Source: Natronogracilivirga saccharolytica
GTDB lineage: Bacteria > Bacteroidota > Rhodothermia > Balneolales > Natronogracilivirgulaceae
Direction of reading: 5' to 3'
Length of the DNA stretch: 64,000 nt
NCBI RefSeq assembly: GCF_017921895.1
Contig: NZ_JAFIDN010000001.1
Location: 372,001 to 436,000 of the forward strand
The position numbers were made by a program, and so were the translations under genes. Below the pieces are notes generated by a model. The model was not told where the DNA came from and did not search any database. It was given only the letters and a program-made list of their open reading frames with translations. Below, in pieces: positions 61,379 through 64,000 of the stretch (position 1 is its first letter; each line of letters starts with the position of its first letter).

Positions 61379-62215
61379 CTATTCTGCCGGCTCAAGTTCA
61401 ATCGTGCCAAGATCCGTTTCTTCACCGGCAAACACTTCCACATCCTCGATAAGTGCTTCGCTGAAATCTTCACTGGCAGGATCTACAGCAACAGTGTAAA
61501 CATCTTCAGGCAGTCCCATAAGCATAAACTCACCGGTATTCTCTTCGCCGCGGGTAGAGGCTACGGTATCTTCACCGGCAATGGCATATATCCAGGGATC
61601 GGCTTCTGCAGGTTCAACAGCCCCGCTTATGATGCCGGTCTCTGCCTGAGTGTAAGCCCGGATGACCGGCTTGAGCAGGTAAGGATACGGCCCCTGAGAT
61701 TGTCCTTTTTTGACTATGGACCGGGAGGCATCGAAGTCCAGATACACCGTATAAGTAATACCGGCTGTAATTTGTGCATCAATATTCAGCTTCAGTCCTG
61801 ACTGCTGCGCTGACGGTGTCTGAAGCGGATAGCTTTCTCCATTTACCACCAGTTCATTGTCATCACCAAGAATCAGGCGAATCTGGCGGTAGGTTCCTTC
61901 TTCCAGCTCCGCTTCACCCAGCACTTCCTGGGCGCCATTTACAAGTTCGAGCAAATTATAGCGTTCCTGCGGCTCATTGATCACAACCCATCCGGACTCT
62001 TCATCCTCCTGATTGTTAACCTCCACTCGCTGAACGTCTATCCAGAGCTCCTCATAGTCACCGGGATTGTCATGAAGTATGACCTCCATCGTGCCCGAAC
62101 CGTCGGATGAAGAACCGATCCACTGATCACATCCTGTGAATAAAAACAGCATCAAAGCCATCGACATGGTTGTAAATACTGCCGGACGATTCGTTGCTAC
62201 TTTCTGTCGTTCCAT
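61379..62215 (-). CDS. DUF4382 lipoprotein
   Basis: A 278-residue envelope lipoprotein with lipobox LFTGC, Ser/Gly linker, and a DUF4382 domain: MEVILHDNPGDYEELWIDVQ, VEVNN, then LLELVNGAQEVLGEAELEEG, RLILGDDNELVVNGESYPL and a following SGLKLN strand. The C-terminal 80 residues look like a carboxypeptidase-regulatory-like domain (GIISGAVEPAEADPWIYAIA). The protein is very acidic. AGAGGTG six bases before the ATG gives a strong ribosome-binding site. The function is unknown. Confidence 0.82.
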   Translation of the reverse strand: MERQKVATNRPAVFTTMSMALMLFLFTGCDQWIGSSSDGSGTMEVILHDNPGDYEELWIDVQRVEVNNQEDEESGWVVINEPQERYNLLELVNGAQEVLGEAELEEGTYRQIRLILGDDNELVVNGESYPLQTPSAQQSGLKLNIDAQITAGITYTVYLDFDASRSIVKKGQSQGPYPYLLKPVIRAYTQAETGIISGAVEPAEADPWIYAIAGEDTVASTRGEENTGEFMLMGLPEDVYTVAVDPASEDFSEALIEDVEVFAGEETDLGTIELEPAE

Positions 62216-62422
62216 GGTACACCTCTTTGTTTATGTATCTGATTAAAACAACTACTAAATATTTGGGTTATTCGTATGACGCATGAAAAAGAAACTGGTT
62301 ACAAAAAGAATTGCATTTAAATCCCTCTTCATCTTGAATTACTATTACTACAGCAATTTTCAATGCAATGCCTGGTAATTTCATAGAATTGCGTAATCTA
62401 TCATGTCAGGTACCGTTATATA

Positions 62423-63397
62423 CTACGGTGAATCCGGAGGTCCGCCGGGCGGATCGTCAGGTGGTCCGCCGGGCGGCTCATCAGGTCTTCGGTCCCGCCC
62501 TCTGCCTCTGCCCTCATCACCATCTCCTCCCAAACCGGGTGGTGCAAAACCGGGCGGGCCTCCTCTTACATTTCCCTGAAACAGATTTTTCAGGATATGC
62601 TCACTGGGTACACCTTCTTCCATTTGTCTGTTCATACCTCTTGCAATGTGTTCTGCCGGCATTTCACTCCGAAATTTCGCCGACCGGAGGGCATCAGGCA
62701 GCTGCTGAATTTCTCCGGCACTGAAGCCTGATTTCAATGCCCGAATCAGAATTATGTTGCTCGATGCCGGATCGTCTCTTGAGGTGGGCAAATCCGGAAA
62801 AGCGCGAACAGCAGAAGCTACGGAAGACAGACCGCTTTGGTCGATGACATTTTCACTAATGACATGACTCAGAAAGTTCCTGATGGCATCCTCCCCAATA
62901 TCCTGCTGCAACGCGTATGATGTGTTTTCCAAAAGCTGATTACGAAGCTGCCTGATAACAATCTGCTCATCCCTGTCACCAAGAGCAGATATAACAGATG
63001 ATCTGACCCTTTCCTGCTGCATCCAGTCATCTATGATTGTTGCCGATCGATTCAGTCCCTCGGTCATCTGGTTGAGAACATTTCGGATGTTATCTGGCGG
63101 AACTCGCTTTGCCATACCTTCCATGGCTTTCTGGAGTACACTATGATAAGGCAGATCAGCTTCAGCGAGCGAAATTGCCGGAGTGAGAAGTTGGTCAAGC
63201 TGCTCCGGACCAATCTGCCGATCCCGCGCCCGTGAGATCACCGTTTCCAGCCCATCTGCATCCATACCCGCTTCAACTCCTCGCTGCAGCATCTGACGAT
63301 ATTCATCTGCACCGCGAGCATGCGTGCCACTGACCAAAACAAGGAACAGCACAACCAATGCAGCGAATACCCTTTGCAAATCAAATTTTCCAAACAT
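62423..63397 (-). CDS. Secreted protein with Gly/Pro/Asp-rich repeat tail
   Basis: A 324-residue protein with a signal peptide (VFAALVVLFLVLVSGTHARG), a helical body of about 240 residues, and a 50-residue tail of GGPPDDPPGGPP-type units. No family is recognised; the helical body with repeated QLLTP, MEGM and GLNRS segments could be a coiled or HEAT-like bundle. An in-frame ATG at 63571, 12 bases after the upstream stop, would add 58 polar residues before the signal peptide; the later ATG is preferred because it puts the signal peptide at the N-terminus. The end of the tail lies only about 200 bases from the DUF4382 gene start. Confidence 0.6.
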   Translation of the reverse strand: MFGKFDLQRVFAALVVLFLVLVSGTHARGADEYRQMLQRGVEAGMDADGLETVISRARDRQIGPEQLDQLLTPAISLAEADLPYHSVLQKAMEGMAKRVPPDNIRNVLNQMTEGLNRSATIIDDWMQQERVRSSVISALGDRDEQIVIRQLRNQLLENTSYALQQDIGEDAIRNFLSHVISENVIDQSGLSSVASAVRAFPDLPTSRDDPASSNIILIRALKSGFSAGEIQQLPDALRSAKFRSEMPAEHIARGMNRQMEEGVPSEHILKNLFQGNVRGGPPGFAPPGLGGDGDEGRGRGRDRRPDEPPGGPPDDPPGGPPDSP

Positions 63398-63583
63398 TCG
63401 TTCTGAGATATATCTGTTTTTGAGATTAAAGGATCGCACGTCAGCCTGTATTACATTCCATTTTTCATTCATTGGATGAGCAGAGAGCTCCGATATATTA
63501 CCTTCGGCTCTTTTCCGATCAGTTTGTTGGCTTTCTGAGTCATAATATTCTGTTCTGATCTGATTTTTCATAGTCTTCTTCGC

Positions 63584-64000
63584 TCATTCATCGATAAAAA
63601 CCCTGCCGTTGCGACCACCAAATCCGTCACTCACGGTTTCAGCATTATCTGGAAGCTCAAGCCATTCCAGACTGCCATTATCTTTTTTCCCGATTTTAAA
63701 TTCATGCGCTCCAATCTGCATATCCAGCTCCGCACGATATTCATTACGTCCGGATTTGATCAGTGGTTCGCCGGGTTCCTCCCAGTCATTAAAATTGCCG
63801 GTGATATACAGATCTGCCTGTTCGCTGTACCTGACAGAAATAACGGCACTGCCCGGTTCTGTCGATTTCCATCTCACGGATTTCAGGTCCCCTTTTCTTC
63901 TGACATTAACTGAAAAAGGAACCCGAACCCCTGCGGAAACCTGAAAATCGGGTACAATGCGATCGTCCTGACTGCTGGTCCATAACAGTCCGGATACCGT
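63584..64000 (-). CDS. Partial gene: C-terminal E-set/AMPK-type glycan-binding-like domain
   Basis: The frame is open to the right edge of the window, so this is the C-terminal part of a larger protein (at least 138 residues visible). The last 80 residues, with VRYSEQADLYITGNFNDWEE, GEPLIKSGRNEYRAELDM and GAHEFKIGKKDNG, match the CBM48/AMPK beta glycogen-binding or isoamylase N-terminal type of E-set fold, including the GNFNDW motif. The upstream part has an VPDFQVSAGVRVPFSV stretch typical of exported beta proteins. A GTG at 63877 could be mistaken for a start, but the reading frame continues past it. It runs in the same direction as the following gene, 12 or 186 bases away depending on that gene's start. 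Confidence 0.65.
   Translation of the reverse strand, partial: TVSGLLWTSSQDDRIVPDFQVSAGVRVPFSVNVRRKGDLKSVRWKSTEPGSAVISVRYSEQADLYITGNFNDWEEPGEPLIKSGRNEYRAELDMQIGAHEFKIGKKDNGSLEWLELPDNAETVSDGFGGRNGRVFIDE

Noticed and set aside
62436-62540. A CRISPR-like repeat (GGTCCGCCGGGCGG units)
   Set aside because: The units are unequal and encode the Gly/Pro/Asp-rich tail of the protein at 62423-63397; there are no spacers.
63584-63877. A complete small gene starting at GTG 63877
   Set aside because: The frame stays open upstream to the window edge with coding-like sequence, so this is the 3' end of a larger gene.

Overview
The window reads as an ordinary stretch of chromosome from a Gram-negative bacterium of the FCB group, most likely Balneolota/Rhodothermota or a close relative. 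This placement is inferred from protein families only: tandem DUF3078 proteins, DUF2851, DUF4382, DUF5777-like and OprO/P-type outer-membrane proteins, a two-component-type sensor with a periplasmic propeller, and split secD/secF. No rRNA is present to confirm it. Coding density is high and there is no prophage, insertion sequence or CRISPR array. Four tRNA genes are present: Gln-TTG, Gly-GCC, Pro-CGG and Leu-TAA.

Layout. 1-10.4 kb: start of a SpoU/TrmH-type methyltransferase, an outer-membrane barrel, an ALDH7-type aldehyde dehydrogenase, a PLP decarboxylase, two DUF3078 paralogues, a PyrR-like phosphoribosyltransferase and a DUF2851 protein. 10.4-15.1 kb: tRNA-Gln, then prs-rplY-pth and a membrane pyrophosphatase. 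15.2-18.3 kb: an unrecognised protein and a compact membrane cluster (TM2, DUF2752, DUF4870-like, M48 peptidase). 18.4-25.1 kb, minus strand: a phosphate module of OprO/P porin, PiT transporter, DUF47/PhoU-like protein, SLC13-type transporter, CYTH triphosphatase-like protein and a second, divergent possible CYTH-fold protein. 25.1-29.2 kb, divergent: a PhnD-like binding protein, a membrane histidine kinase and an NtrC-family regulator with overlapping genes. Three phased palindromic boxes lie between the two arms. This 11-kb block is the best candidate in the window for an undescribed phosphorus-sensing and uptake system.

29.2-43.8 kb: methyltransferase, pyrF-rnhA, tsaD, an Asp-box propeller protein, uvrA, secD-secF, a STAS protein, then purA followed by a RuBisCO-like protein and a cupin. 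The last pair recalls the methylthioadenosine-isoprenoid shunt of Rhodospirillum rubrum. 43.8-57.2 kb: tRNA-Gly, a 1074-residue propeller sensor kinase, tRNA-Pro, gapA, an ankyrin protein, fmt-def-ruvX plus an HU/IHF-like gene, an RSH (ppGpp) enzyme, a PAS histidine kinase and tRNA-Leu. 57.2-64 kb: a DUF5777-like barrel divergent from Rieske and YceI genes, a small kinase-like protein, a cold-shock protein, a TadA-like deaminase, a DUF4382 lipoprotein, a proline/glycine-tailed secreted protein and the 3' part of a gene with a glycogen-binding/E-set-like domain.

Several housekeeping genes (prs, tsaD) can only start at TTG. Many intergenic gaps carry exact inverted repeats that are not ordinary terminators.
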